The translations under genes and the position numbers were made by a program. A stretch of 35,788 nt of DNA, taken from Bacteroidota bacterium. Its GTDB lineage: Bacteria > Bacteroidota > Bacteroidia > NS11-12g > UBA955. The stretch is from positions 1-35,788 of the forward strand of contig JAIXYV010000091.1 of assembly GCA_027490055.1 (NCBI GenBank), read 5' to 3'. The notes under the pieces are model-generated. The model did not search any database and had not been told where the DNA came from. It saw only the letters and a list, made by a program, of their open reading frames with translations. Below, piece after piece: positions 24,272 through 32,197 of the stretch (within the stretch, counting starts at the first letter, position 1; the number at the start of each line of letters is the position of its first letter).

Positions 24272-24982
24272 GCAAGCGATATAAGACACTGTTAGGCCTG
24301 ACAAGATGACGATCCACTTGCTCAGGCCTTCTTTTTTTCTCAAAGAATTTTCGAAAACAATGGTGGTACTGATATGCAGAAATGTACCAGCGATAATGGC
24401 TGTTATAATTTGAGTAAGATTTTCTGAAATCAGATTTTCTGAATGCACGAATACACCAATGAAGTAACCGAGCGGTGTTGCACAGGCATACAGCAATAAA
24501 AACAACATTGCCGACACTTTCCCTTTGTATTTAGAATGCATAAGCACAGACAGCGAGAAAGCTGCCGGAATCTCGTGAATCGCAATGCCTCCCACCATGC
24601 CCGAGATAACGCCCGGACGCATATGGTTATTCAATCCGGCCGAATACCCCTCAAACAAAGCATGCAACATTAAACCACCGAATAACACGAAAACACTTTT
24701 GGGAATATCGTGACTGTGAATGTGACCATGACCGAGACCACCTGTGTAGCGTTCAAGGAATATCTGAAACAAAAAACCACAGACAATCCAAAGTCCCGCC
24801 GTACGAATATTATCAAACAGTTCAGGCATCAAACCAAATAAGGCAATACCGAGCAAAAACGAGCCGCTGAATAAGACAGTGCTGCCAATAAATTTATGCG
24901 ACCCGGCACTGAATCGTCTTTGAAGCAGAATGCCCAGCAAAGGACCAGAAAGCAATATCAATAAAGGCACTATGATTCCCAT
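24260..24982 (-). CDS. ZIP-family metal transporter
   Basis: 240 residues, about eight membrane helices. His-rich loop GHGHIHSHD between helices 3 and 4, then the ZIP metal-site helices LMLHALFEGYSAGL and GIAIHEIPAAFSLSV. ZIP proteins move zinc or other divalent metals into the cytoplasm. It overlaps the PAP2 gene by 13 bases and the convergent sugar kinase by 12, so it is the last gene of a tight three-gene minus-strand unit. Confidence 0.92.
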   Translation of the reverse strand: MGIIVPLLILLSGPLLGILLQRRFSAGSHKFIGSTVLFSGSFLLGIALFGLMPELFDNIRTAGLWIVCGFLFQIFLERYTGGLGHGHIHSHDIPKSVFVLFGGLMLHALFEGYSAGLNNHMRPGVISGMVGGIAIHEIPAAFSLSVLMHSKYKGKVSAMLFLLLYACATPLGYFIGVFVHSENLISENLTQIITAIIAGTFLHISTTIVFENSLRKKEGLSKWIVILSGLTVSYIACLLG

Positions 24983-25533
24983 TGAAGTAATTGTAAAATT
25001 TTTAAATACAGTTGATAAATGATATACGCTACAAGTGCGCCTACCCCGGCACCTACGATAACATCAGTAGGATAGTGAACACCGAGATACACCCTTGAAT
25101 ACGCGACTAAAACAGCCCAGGCAAGAAGTATTGCTCTGCCCCAGGCCTTTACTTGAAAGAGTAAAATCAGAAAGACAGATAAGGCAAAATGATTCGCCGC
25201 GTGAGAAGAGGCCATTGAGCCTGTATCGCTGCAGTGAACACCCTCGATGATACGCGGACTTAAACCAGCTTCATGACAGGGACGAACACGAGCAAAGGCA
25301 GGCTTCATTATTCCGCTGGTAATTCTATCTGAGGCCAATAGACATAGCAACATACAGACAACAGGTAACCAGGCTTTTTTTCGAAACACTTTGATTGTAT
25401 AGCCAATGATAAAGGCATAAACTGGTAACCAGAATAACTTTTCAGAGACATAAAACATCATTGTATCCAGGCCATCAGCCACTAATTTCTGATTGATTAA
25501 CTGATAGAGATATGTATCAAACCCGTTACTCAT
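24970..25533 (-). CDS. PAP2-family membrane phosphatase
   Basis: 187 residues with five or six membrane helices. All three acid-phosphatase motifs are visible: KPAFARVRPC (KxxxxxxRP variant), GSMASSHAAN (SGH-type motif with catalytic His) and SRVYLGVHYPTDVIVG. Likely acts on lipid phosphates such as undecaprenyl diphosphate or phosphatidate; the substrate is not determined. The start overlaps the methyltransferase stop by 4 bases (ATGA) and its end overlaps the ZIP gene by 13, so translation is coupled. Confidence 0.92.
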   Translation of the reverse strand: MSNGFDTYLYQLINQKLVADGLDTMMFYVSEKLFWLPVYAFIIGYTIKVFRKKAWLPVVCMLLCLLASDRITSGIMKPAFARVRPCHEAGLSPRIIEGVHCSDTGSMASSHAANHFALSVFLILLFQVKAWGRAILLAWAVLVAYSRVYLGVHYPTDVIVGAGVGALVAYIIYQLYLKILQLLQWES

Positions 25534-26255
25534 ATAGCTTTAGAAATGAGAATCAATCTGTCTGAGACTTCTCTTTGAAAAGGCTCCAGCTGATAATTGC
25601 CGTATACTGCAGTAATTTCAAATCCAGCCTCTTTGTACATTTGTTCGAAATCTGACAACTGAAACAAATTGACTTGCTCGCAGAACTGGTAATCCTGACC
25701 AGCATCTGAAAATTTAATGGATTTATATATCACACCCTTATCGATGTGTTTGTGAATTTCAAAATTGATACCTTCAATGGATTTAATCTCCATAGCTTTC
25801 ATGGCGGATTCCACTTTTACGGCATTGAAATAATCTTGCACAAACACGCCCCCATCCTTCAGTCCGGCGCGCACAGCCTTTAATGTCGACAGGTTGTCTT
25901 CTTGCAGATCAAAATACCCAAAGCTGGTAAACAGATTAAAAACAAAGTTAAAGTAATAAGGCAAATACACCACTCGCATATCCTGAACTTTAAAAACTAG
26001 ATGATCATTCGCCATAAGACTGGCCGCATTGATACTCTCTTCGCTCAGATCGACACCGTGAACTTCAAAACCATAACTGGCAATTTGCAAGGCATGCCGA
26101 CCCTTACCACAGGCTAAATCCAGAAATTTAGAACCTTCTTCTGGATTTAAAACACCCATTAAACTATTAATAAATGTTTCAGCCTCAGATTCATCCCTTT
26201 TGCCGTAAAGCAGGTGATAATAGCGACTGTTAAACCATTCTTTGAACCAAGGCAT
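25530..26255 (-). CDS. Class I SAM-dependent methyltransferase
   Basis: 241 residues from ATG at 26255 (MPWFKEWFNSRYYHLLYGKR), a lead shared by Bacteroidota homologues. A TTG five codons earlier (26270) is possible but would put the start inside the divergent promoter. SAM-binding motif FLDLACGKGRHALQIASYG (about residues 43-62), acidic strand HGVDLS, and VFNLFTSFGYF. Substrate unknown; a small-molecule methyltransferase of the Methyltransf_25 type. First gene of the minus-strand trio with PAP2 and ZIP, and divergent from the lipoprotein run starting at 26309. Confidence 0.85.
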   Translation of the reverse strand: MPWFKEWFNSRYYHLLYGKRDESEAETFINSLMGVLNPEEGSKFLDLACGKGRHALQIASYGFEVHGVDLSEESINAASLMANDHLVFKVQDMRVVYLPYYFNFVFNLFTSFGYFDLQEDNLSTLKAVRAGLKDGGVFVQDYFNAVKVESAMKAMEIKSIEGINFEIHKHIDKGVIYKSIKFSDAGQDYQFCEQVNLFQLSDFEQMYKEAGFEITAVYGNYQLEPFQREVSDRLILISKAI

Positions 26256-26264
26256 TTTTAAGAC

Positions 26265-26295
26265 TTGCAAAATAAAGCAAAAAACCTTATATTTG
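26265..26295 (+). promoter_or_regulatory. Promoter of the lipoprotein-ppa-GH16 run
   Basis: TTG (26265-26267) and TATATTTG (26288-26295) with a 20-base spacer, an excellent -33/-7 match. It ends 13 bases before the ATG at 26309 and is the only good promoter seen before 28778. Confidence 0.7.
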
Positions 26296-26308
26296 TTTTT
26301 TAATATTT

Positions 26309-26773
26309 ATGAAAAAGCAACACCTATTCTTGTTGGCAGCAGTATGTTCTGTTGCTGTTTTTTCCTGCAAAGACGAAGAACCAACTCCGCCAACAACTAC
26401 TACCCCAACGACTAAAACTGCGGCAGAACTAATGACCATGAAAAACTGGAAAATCAGTTCATTGACCAGTGGTGCCACAGATTTCTGGTTATTGGTTGAA
26501 GCTTGTAACAAAGATAATCAATACCGTTTCAGAAAAGATGACTCTTTAAGCATCTATGACATGACCAGTAAGTGTAATACCAGCGATCCTGATTCAACTT
26601 CCAGTTATTACAAACTGTACAACAACAACACCCAACTGATTCTTAATATGAAATTATCAAGCACTATTACTATTGATGATACAACTGACATAGTTACACT
26701 TGATGAGAATACGCTTAAAATCAACACTGAATACAGTGGCTTACCTGCTACTATCACTTTCAAACATCCGTAA
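26309..26773 (+). CDS. Lipoprotein, lipocalin-like, copy 1 of a tandem pair
   Basis: 154 residues. Lipoprotein signal MKKQHLFLLAAVCSVAVFSC with the lipid-carrying Cys20 (VFSC), then a Thr/Pro linker (PTPPTTTTPTT). The domain of about 110 residues begins MKNWKISSLTSGATDFW and runs through CNKDNQYRFRKDDSLSIYD, typical of the small lipocalin-like outer-membrane lipoproteins of Bacteroidota. The next gene is a paralogue: the same order WKI/WIV, T/GG-TD-W, C-K-D--Y-FR-D-SL, STI/DDT and NYNGxPxT motifs. The stop is 1 base before the next ATG. Function unknown. Confidence 0.85.
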   Translation: MKKQHLFLLAAVCSVAVFSCKDEEPTPPTTTTPTTKTAAELMTMKNWKISSLTSGATDFWLLVEACNKDNQYRFRKDDSLSIYDMTSKCNTSDPDSTSSYYKLYNNNTQLILNMKLSSTITIDDTTDIVTLDENTLKINTEYSGLPATITFKHP

Positions 26774-26774
26774 A

Positions 26775-27215
26775 ATGAAGTATTTATTTAGCGTCATTGT
26801 ATTAGTATTTCTGCTAAATGCCTGTAAAAAGGAAACCATTATTGAACAAGGCGCTCCTGCACCGGAAGATGTAGAAATGAACCGCATTACCGCTAATCCA
26901 TGGATCGTTTACAAGGTAACCTTAGGTGGAACAGACATTTGGAATCTTGGATTAATTCCGAGTTGCCAGAAGGATGATACCTACAAATTCCGTCGCGATA
27001 GCAGTCTGACTCAGTACGAAAACAAAGATATCTGCGCAGGTGGTACCGATTCTACAGAATCTTCATGGAGCTTCTATGAAGGCCGCAAAAAAATCATTGG
27101 CTCTGTTTTAGGCATCGACGATACCGCTACCATTTTAGATCTTCAAGCTACCACCATGAACTTGCTTGTAAACTACAATGGCAATCCGGTGACTGTATAT
27201 TTCAAAAAGAACTAA
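26775..27215 (+). CDS. Lipoprotein, lipocalin-like, copy 2 of a tandem pair
   Basis: 146 residues from ATG at 26775, chosen because it gives a proper signal, MKYLFSVIVLVFLLNAC, with Cys17 as lipid anchor; the frame is open upstream to 26700 but that part overlaps copy 1. The domain matches copy 1: NPWIVYKVTLGGTDIWNL, SCQKDDTYKFRRDSSLTQYE, GIDDTATILDL and NYNGNPVTVYFKKN. Two conserved Cys (after IPS and in KDIC) have counterparts in copy 1 (EAC, SKC) and may form a disulfide. It starts 1 base after copy 1 and the pyrophosphatase TTG starts 1 base after it. Function unknown. Confidence 0.85.
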   Translation: MKYLFSVIVLVFLLNACKKETIIEQGAPAPEDVEMNRITANPWIVYKVTLGGTDIWNLGLIPSCQKDDTYKFRRDSSLTQYENKDICAGGTDSTESSWSFYEGRKKIIGSVLGIDDTATILDLQATTMNLLVNYNGNPVTVYFKKN

Positions 27216-27216
27216 T

Positions 27217-27819
27217 TTGAATACTGCGCATCCCTGGCATGGCGTATCGGCTGGTTCAGCATTCCCTGAACTGATAACTGCCTACATCGAGATTACGCCG
27301 TTTGACACGGTCAAATACGAACTCGACAAGGCCAGTGGTTTACTTAAGATAGACCGTCCTCAGAAATACAGCAACCTCTGCCCTGCCCTTTATGGCTTTG
27401 TGCCTCAAACCTATTGCGGTGATAAAATCGGTCGGCTTTGCACCGAACACACCGGAACTCACGATATTAAAGGCGACGGCGACCCACTGGATATTTGTAT
27501 TTTAAGCGAGAAACCTATCAACTGTAACAATATTCTCATCGACTGCATTCCAGTTGGTGGTTTAAGAATGATTGATAAAAACGAGGCCGATGACAAAATC
27601 ATCGCCGTCATGAAAAACGATTTGGTCTATGGCAATATCACCGATATCTCAGAGATACCAGACGCAATATTGCAAAGACTTTTACATTATTTTAAAACCT
27701 ACAAACTTGAGCCATCATCTGAATCTAATGCAGTAGAAATTGCTGCAGTATACAACAGAGAAATGGCCAGGAAAGTCTTACTCTTCGCGGCAGAAGACTA
27801 CAAAGCACTGAAACAATAA
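27217..27819 (+). CDS. ppa: Inorganic pyrophosphatase (class A), TTG start
   Basis: 200 residues. Active-site parts ITAYIEITPFDTVKYELDK, ALYGFVPQTYC and the metal-binding GDGDPLDIC, then GGLRMIDKNEADDKIIAV. The insertion between PQTYC and GDGDPLD (GDKIGRLCTEHTG) marks the longer subfamily known in spirochaetes and Bacteroidota. It hydrolyses pyrophosphate and pulls biosynthetic reactions forward. No in-frame ATG or GTG exists near the expected N-terminus (NTAHPWHGVSAG), so the TTG at 27217, 1 base after the previous stop, is the start; translation is probably coupled. An essential household enzyme placed behind two lipoproteins is unusual. Confidence 0.92.
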   Translation: MNTAHPWHGVSAGSAFPELITAYIEITPFDTVKYELDKASGLLKIDRPQKYSNLCPALYGFVPQTYCGDKIGRLCTEHTGTHDIKGDGDPLDICILSEKPINCNNILIDCIPVGGLRMIDKNEADDKIIAVMKNDLVYGNITDISEIPDAILQRLLHYFKTYKLEPSSESNAVEIAAVYNREMARKVLLFAAEDYKALKQ

Positions 27820-27821
27820 AC

Positions 27822-28778
27822 ATGTACGGACTGGTACTATTAAGTTACATGATGCTACAGCCCTCTGCTGCAGACACTTTGAATCCCCACAAAAAGGTTA
27901 TTAGAACTTATTTCTTTAAGCAAACTTTGAGCTTCAAAAACGGCGGATTGAAACTTCGATATAGTCTGAACAAAAAAGCAAAGCACGAAACGCTTAGCAC
28001 AAAGGAAGGCTGGACACTTAGTTTCGAAGATAATTTCGATAGTTTAGACACTAAAAAATGGCGTCTGGGTCAGCCATGGGGCGAATACCACCCTGGCAAT
28101 CCGCATCAGTATTATTCCAAAGAAATGATAAGCACAGATAGCGGACTTCTGCACTTAAGAGGCTGTTATCAACCCAAATATTTTGCCTCCGGTGATTCTC
28201 AGATTCTTATTCCTTATGCGGTAGGATTGATGAATACGGATATTTCATTTCAACAGAAATATGGGTATTTCGAAATCAGAAGTAAAAATCCGAAGGGACC
28301 AGCTACCTGGCCCGCTTTCTGGTTAACCGGCGCACACAAATGGCCCCCAGAAATAGACATCTTCGAGATGTACGGTAAAAAAACCGGCAAAACCATCCAT
28401 AATCAGTATGCCACTATCCATTACGGTATAAGTGATACAAAGTCGCGTGGCTATATGAGCAAGAAAATCAATTTGCCAGACAATACCGATTCTGAATTCC
28501 ACACCTATGCCTGCGAGTGGACACCAGACTATATTAAATTTATCACAGATGGCAAAGTTGTGGCCTTTATTCGCATGAATCAGCGACTGAGAGCCTGGAT
28601 GGATGACGAAATGGTTGTGATTATCAACAACTCTTTTGACGCCGCCTATCTGCCGAATACTGCCGCAGAAGGCTCTGCTATTGCCAATGATTTTGTCGTC
28701 GACTGGGTAAGGGTATGGACCAAAAACGAGAACACTGGGGATGCCCAGACCATTGGCACTAAAGGCAAAGAGAAATAA
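27822..28778 (+). CDS. Glycoside hydrolase family 16 protein
   Basis: 318 residues. Short hydrophobic lead (MYGLVLLSYMMLQPSAA) that may be a signal peptide, then about 45 residues of linker. The GH16 jelly-roll starts at WTLSFEDNFDSLDTKKWR. The catalytic motif EIDIFE is intact (Glu177 nucleophile, Asp179, Glu182 acid/base), with upstream GYFEIRSKNPKGPATWPAFWL and downstream FHTYACEWTPDYIKFITDGK. ExDxxE is the laminarinase/beta-glucanase or agarase/porphyranase-type pattern; substrate is likely a beta-1,3- or marine galactan-type glycan but is not fixed. Starts 2 bases after ppa and ends the four-gene run. Confidence 0.9.
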   Translation: MYGLVLLSYMMLQPSAADTLNPHKKVIRTYFFKQTLSFKNGGLKLRYSLNKKAKHETLSTKEGWTLSFEDNFDSLDTKKWRLGQPWGEYHPGNPHQYYSKEMISTDSGLLHLRGCYQPKYFASGDSQILIPYAVGLMNTDISFQQKYGYFEIRSKNPKGPATWPAFWLTGAHKWPPEIDIFEMYGKKTGKTIHNQYATIHYGISDTKSRGYMSKKINLPDNTDSEFHTYACEWTPDYIKFITDGKVVAFIRMNQRLRAWMDDEMVVIINNSFDAAYLPNTAAEGSAIANDFVVDWVRVWTKNENTGDAQTIGTKGKEK

Positions 28779-28836
28779 GCAGCAGTTTGCTCACATTTCG
28801 TTTATAAACTTCATTTACAAGCCTGAGCTAATTTAG

Positions 28837-28844
28837 TATTTTCG
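28837..28844 (+). promoter_or_regulatory. Weak -7-like box before glcD-like gene
   Basis: TATTTTCG matches TAnnTTTG with one mismatch and ends 4 bases before the ATG at 28849. No clear -33 element. Confidence 0.3.
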
Positions 28845-28848
28845 CTGT

Positions 28849-30240
28849 ATGTCTTACACCAGACTCACATCCGAATTAGCTTTAGAATTACAGGGCATCT
28901 GTGCCAATAGTATAGCATCGGGCGAAGAACTTCTCCCTTATGGTCGCGATTACACCGAAGACCTCAGTTTTACGCCTGATATCGTTTTGTTTCCGGAAAA
29001 CACTCAGCAAGTTTCACAAATAGCAAAATTTTGCAACCAGCATTTATTGCCATTAACCTGCAGAGGTGCTGGTACTGGATTGAGTGGAGGCTGTCTTCCT
29101 GTAGAAGGTGGCGTTGTGATGAGTTTAGAAAAAATGAATCGGATTCTAAAAATGGATGCGGTGAATTATCAGGCCATTGTTGAGCCAGGTGTCATAAACG
29201 AAACCTTGCAGCAAGCCGTGCAGGAACTGGGCATGTTTTACCCACCAGATCCAGCCAGCAAAGGCAGTTGCACGCTGGGCGGCAATGTGGCACACAGCAG
29301 TGGCGGACCGCGATGCGTTAAATACGGCACTACCCGCGATTATATTCTCAATCTGGAAGTTGTTTTGGCAAATGGAGACGTGATCCATACCGGCGCCAAT
29401 GTCTTAAAGAATTCTACCGGTTATAATTTAACCCAGTTGATGATAGGCAGTGAAGGCACTTTAGGCATTGTAACCGCCATAACGGTTAAACTTCTGCCAT
29501 ACCCACCCTATCGATCTTTATTGCTGGCAACTTTTAAAAGCGCTTCTGAGGCTTGTGCCTGTGTATCTTCGATATTCCAGGCAGGTGTTCAGCCTTCAGC
29601 CATAGAGTTTATGGACAGAAAGGGTGTGGCTTTATCAGTCAGGCATCAGAACATTGCGTTTCAGCAAGGCGATGAAGCTGCTTATTTATTGATAGAGGTT
29701 GATGGATTTGAAGAAAGCGAACTGATGCCTCAGAGTGAAAAAGTATATGAGGCACTTGAAAAGCATGGCGTTATTGATGTCTTGTTAGCCGAAGACAGCG
29801 AGACACGCGAAAAATTCTGGAAGATCAGACGCTCTATTGGAGAAGTAGTCAAACAACACTCGATTTACAAAGAAGAAGATACCGTAGTAACACGCAGTTA
29901 CTTGCCAGATTTATATGAGGGCGTTTTAAAGCTCAGCGAACAGTATGGCTTTGAAGCAGTTTGCTACGGTCATGCCGGCGATGGCAATCTGCATGTCAAT
30001 ATTTTAAAGACTAACATGAGCGACGAGCAATGGCAGAATCAGTTACCAGAAGCCATTAGAGAAATCTTTAAAATGTGCAAACAATACGGGGGCACCATCA
30101 GCGGCGAACACGGCATAGGCCTGGTTCAGAAGTCGTACATGGACATTGTGATGACAGAGGCCCATTTCGAGATAATGCGCGGCATTAAAAGGAGTTTCGA
30201 CCCTAACATGATCCTTAATCCAGGCAAAATTTTCGCATAG
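28849..30240 (+). CDS. FAD-linked oxidase, glycolate oxidase GlcD / D-lactate dehydrogenase type
   Basis: 463 residues. PCMH-type FAD-binding domain (about 40-215) with LTCRGAGTGLSGGCLPVEGG, GMFYPPDPASKGSCTLGGN and GSEGTLGIVTAITVKLLP. The C-terminal catalytic domain has EDTVVTRSYLPD, YGHAGDGNLHVNIL (metal and substrate histidines) and GGTISGEHGIG, ending FDPNMILNPGKIFA. It oxidises a 2-hydroxyacid such as glycolate or D-lactate. No glcE/glcF or iron-sulfur partner is adjacent, so it probably works as a stand-alone D-lactate dehydrogenase-like enzyme. Length is normal. Confidence 0.9.
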   Translation: MSYTRLTSELALELQGICANSIASGEELLPYGRDYTEDLSFTPDIVLFPENTQQVSQIAKFCNQHLLPLTCRGAGTGLSGGCLPVEGGVVMSLEKMNRILKMDAVNYQAIVEPGVINETLQQAVQELGMFYPPDPASKGSCTLGGNVAHSSGGPRCVKYGTTRDYILNLEVVLANGDVIHTGANVLKNSTGYNLTQLMIGSEGTLGIVTAITVKLLPYPPYRSLLLATFKSASEACACVSSIFQAGVQPSAIEFMDRKGVALSVRHQNIAFQQGDEAAYLLIEVDGFEESELMPQSEKVYEALEKHGVIDVLLAEDSETREKFWKIRRSIGEVVKQHSIYKEEDTVVTRSYLPDLYEGVLKLSEQYGFEAVCYGHAGDGNLHVNILKTNMSDEQWQNQLPEAIREIFKMCKQYGGTISGEHGIGLVQKSYMDIVMTEAHFEIMRGIKRSFDPNMILNPGKIFA

Positions 30241-30306
30241 GCAGACGGGTGTGTTTTTTGTGAATAAAACGCCCAATTATGTGAATATAACCAAGCCTTG
30301 TCTGTC

Positions 30307-30314
30307 TACTTTCG
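30307..30314 (+). promoter_or_regulatory. Probable -7 box of dnaN
   Basis: TACTTTCG matches TAnnTTTG with one mismatch, 27 bases before the dnaN ATG. No good -33 element was found. Confidence 0.4.
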
Positions 30315-30341
30315 CACACTATATAACAGAATAACATTCGT

Positions 30342-31463
30342 ATGAAATTTATAGTAGCGGCACCTGAATTATTGGAACATCTGACCAGAGTAAGCGGAGC
30401 GATTGTATCTAAGCCTGTTTTGCCAATTTTGGATAACTTCCTATTTGACATCAAAGGTGGCAATTTAACCATCTCTACCACAGATTTAGAAACATCCATG
30501 TCAACCAGTTTGAAGGTTGAATCAAAAGATGATATTCTGGTAGCTATCCCATCAAAACTTTTAATCGAAACTGTAAAAATGCTGAACGATCAGCCTATTA
30601 CCTTTACAGTAAACGAAGAAACTTACGGTATTGAATTAAGCACTTCATACGGTCGTTACAAACTGGCTGGTCAGAGTGGTGCCGATTTCCCTAAAGTACC
30701 TGAAATCGATTCTGAAAGCTCATTTGCAATGCCATCTAATGTGTTATTGAGATGCATCAGCAAAACCATCTTCGCTACAGGTAACGACGATTTGAGATTA
30801 AACCTAACCGGTGTTTTCGTTGAATTGAGTCCAGAAAGCGTAAACTTCGTTGCAACCGATGCTAACAGACTGGTTAAATTAACCAGAACGGATATTAAGC
30901 CAGGCCTGGAGCACAACTTTATTTTACCAAAGAAAGCGCTTAACCTGTTAAAATCATCTTTAACCAACGACGTTACCCCGATTCAAATCGACTTCAACAA
31001 ATCGAATGTATTCTTCACTACAGACAGTTTAAAACTATCTTGTAGATTAATCGACGAAAAATACCCTGATTATAAAGCTGTAATTCCACAGGACAATAAC
31101 AATATCGTTGGCATCAACCGTATTGATTTCCTTGAAACAGTTAAACGTGTGGCTAACTTCTCTAACAAAACCACGCACCAGATCAGAATCAAAATCACTG
31201 GTCACGAGCTTGCAGCAAGTGCAGAGGATATCGAACTGGCTAACGAAGCTAACGAAAAAAGAACTTGCGAATACGATGGCGAGGATATCGAAATCGGTTT
31301 CAACTCTAAGTTCTTATTAGAATTGTTATCTAATGTCGACCACGATTCAGTCAAATTAAAATTATCTACTCCTAACAGAGCAGGTTTATTATTACCACAA
31401 GAGAATGAAGCAGACGAAGAAGTAGTGATGCTGGTAATGCCAATGATGCTCAATAACTATTAA
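30342..31463 (+). CDS. dnaN: DNA polymerase III sliding clamp (beta subunit)
   Basis: 373 residues, normal for the clamp. It begins MKFIVAAPELLEHLTRVSGAI, with the three repeated clamp domains: VSKPVLPILDNFLFD, TDLETSM, then LRLNLTGVFVEL, VATDANRLVKL, and DEKYPDYKAVIP in the last third. The C-terminus VVMLVMPMMLNNY fits the family end (MPMR/Lx). It rings the DNA and tethers the polymerase. Not beside dnaA here. Followed by a strong bidirectional terminator. Confidence 0.97.
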   Translation: MKFIVAAPELLEHLTRVSGAIVSKPVLPILDNFLFDIKGGNLTISTTDLETSMSTSLKVESKDDILVAIPSKLLIETVKMLNDQPITFTVNEETYGIELSTSYGRYKLAGQSGADFPKVPEIDSESSFAMPSNVLLRCISKTIFATGNDDLRLNLTGVFVELSPESVNFVATDANRLVKLTRTDIKPGLEHNFILPKKALNLLKSSLTNDVTPIQIDFNKSNVFFTTDSLKLSCRLIDEKYPDYKAVIPQDNNNIVGINRIDFLETVKRVANFSNKTTHQIRIKITGHELAASAEDIELANEANEKRTCEYDGEDIEIGFNSKFLLELLSNVDHDSVKLKLSTPNRAGLLLPQENEADEEVVMLVMPMMLNNY

Positions 31464-31489
31464 GCAAAACACTCACAAATAACCTTAAG

Positions 31490-31517
31490 AAAGGCGGCCT
31501 AAAAGCTGCCTTTTTTT
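31490..31517. terminator. Bidirectional rho-independent terminator
   Basis: 9-bp stem AAAGGCGGC (31490-31498) with GCTGCCTTT (31505-31513), one G-U pair, loop CTAAAA, then T7 (31511-31517) on the plus strand. It ends dnaN and, read on the minus strand with a shorter T-rich tail, the convergent gene ending at 31522. Confidence 0.85.
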
Positions 31518-31521
31518 ATTG

Positions 31522-32190
31522 TTAATTCTTTTTGTAATTGGTTTTTTTGCGTTTGTAATCACCGCGTTTCCAGGCTTCAAAAAACTGAGCCCAGGCAAAC
31601 GGATTCATCAGATTCATCGGAGGAATCTGACCACCGGCGTAGTACGACTTCTGAGCATAGTTTCTGGCCATATAACGATAGGCTTCAGAAGCATCTGCAC
31701 CAGACATCTGTCCGGCTTGTTCGCGCATCGCTTCGCGTTCGAGATTGTATTTAGCCCTCTGAACATCGTCATTAGGTATTTCTTTGGTGGCAAACAGGTG
31801 ATCAAAAGTGGCTCTTGGAGGCATAGCAAAGATGACCGCTCCTTCGAAATACACTGTATCTTTAGTCAGGAGTTTAACGACAGAGTATTTCTGATCTTTT
31901 AAAGTATCTGGAATCACCATTAATGACTTCTTAAACTCTACGTGATTAAATTGTATGGTATCGCCTGCACGGGCCACGAAAGAGAAATAACCCTCCAGAT
32001 TAGAATAAGTACCGTATGGTTTTCCTTTCGCATGAATAAAGGCAAAAGGCACCGGATATATGCTATCAGAAGAAAGCAGCAGACCTGAAAACTGAATGAG
32101 TGAGCTATCACCAGCATTCACAGGTTTTTTTTGTGCCATTAAACTGGCACTATAAATCAGAACACAAAAAAGAGTTAATTGCTTTAACAT
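31522..32190 (-). CDS. Secreted protein with carboxypeptidase-regulatory-like domain
   Basis: 222 residues. Signal peptide MLKQLTLFCVLIYSASLMA then QKKP. A beta-sandwich of the carboxypeptidase D regulatory-like type follows: FSGLLLSSDSIYPVPFAFIHAKGKPYGTYSNLEGYFSFVARAGDTIQF without a TonB-receptor barrel. The C-terminal third is helical and charged (DVQRAKYNLEREAMREQAG) and the tail is Lys/Tyr-rich. Many Bacteroidota have such small periplasmic or outer-membrane proteins; function unknown. It starts 7 bases after the chromate-transporter stop and is presumably co-transcribed. Confidence 0.8.
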   Translation of the reverse strand: MLKQLTLFCVLIYSASLMAQKKPVNAGDSSLIQFSGLLLSSDSIYPVPFAFIHAKGKPYGTYSNLEGYFSFVARAGDTIQFNHVEFKKSLMVIPDTLKDQKYSVVKLLTKDTVYFEGAVIFAMPPRATFDHLFATKEIPNDDVQRAKYNLEREAMREQAGQMSGADASEAYRYMARNYAQKSYYAGGQIPPMNLMNPFAWAQFFEAWKRGDYKRKKTNYKKN

Positions 32191-32197
32191 GGTATAG

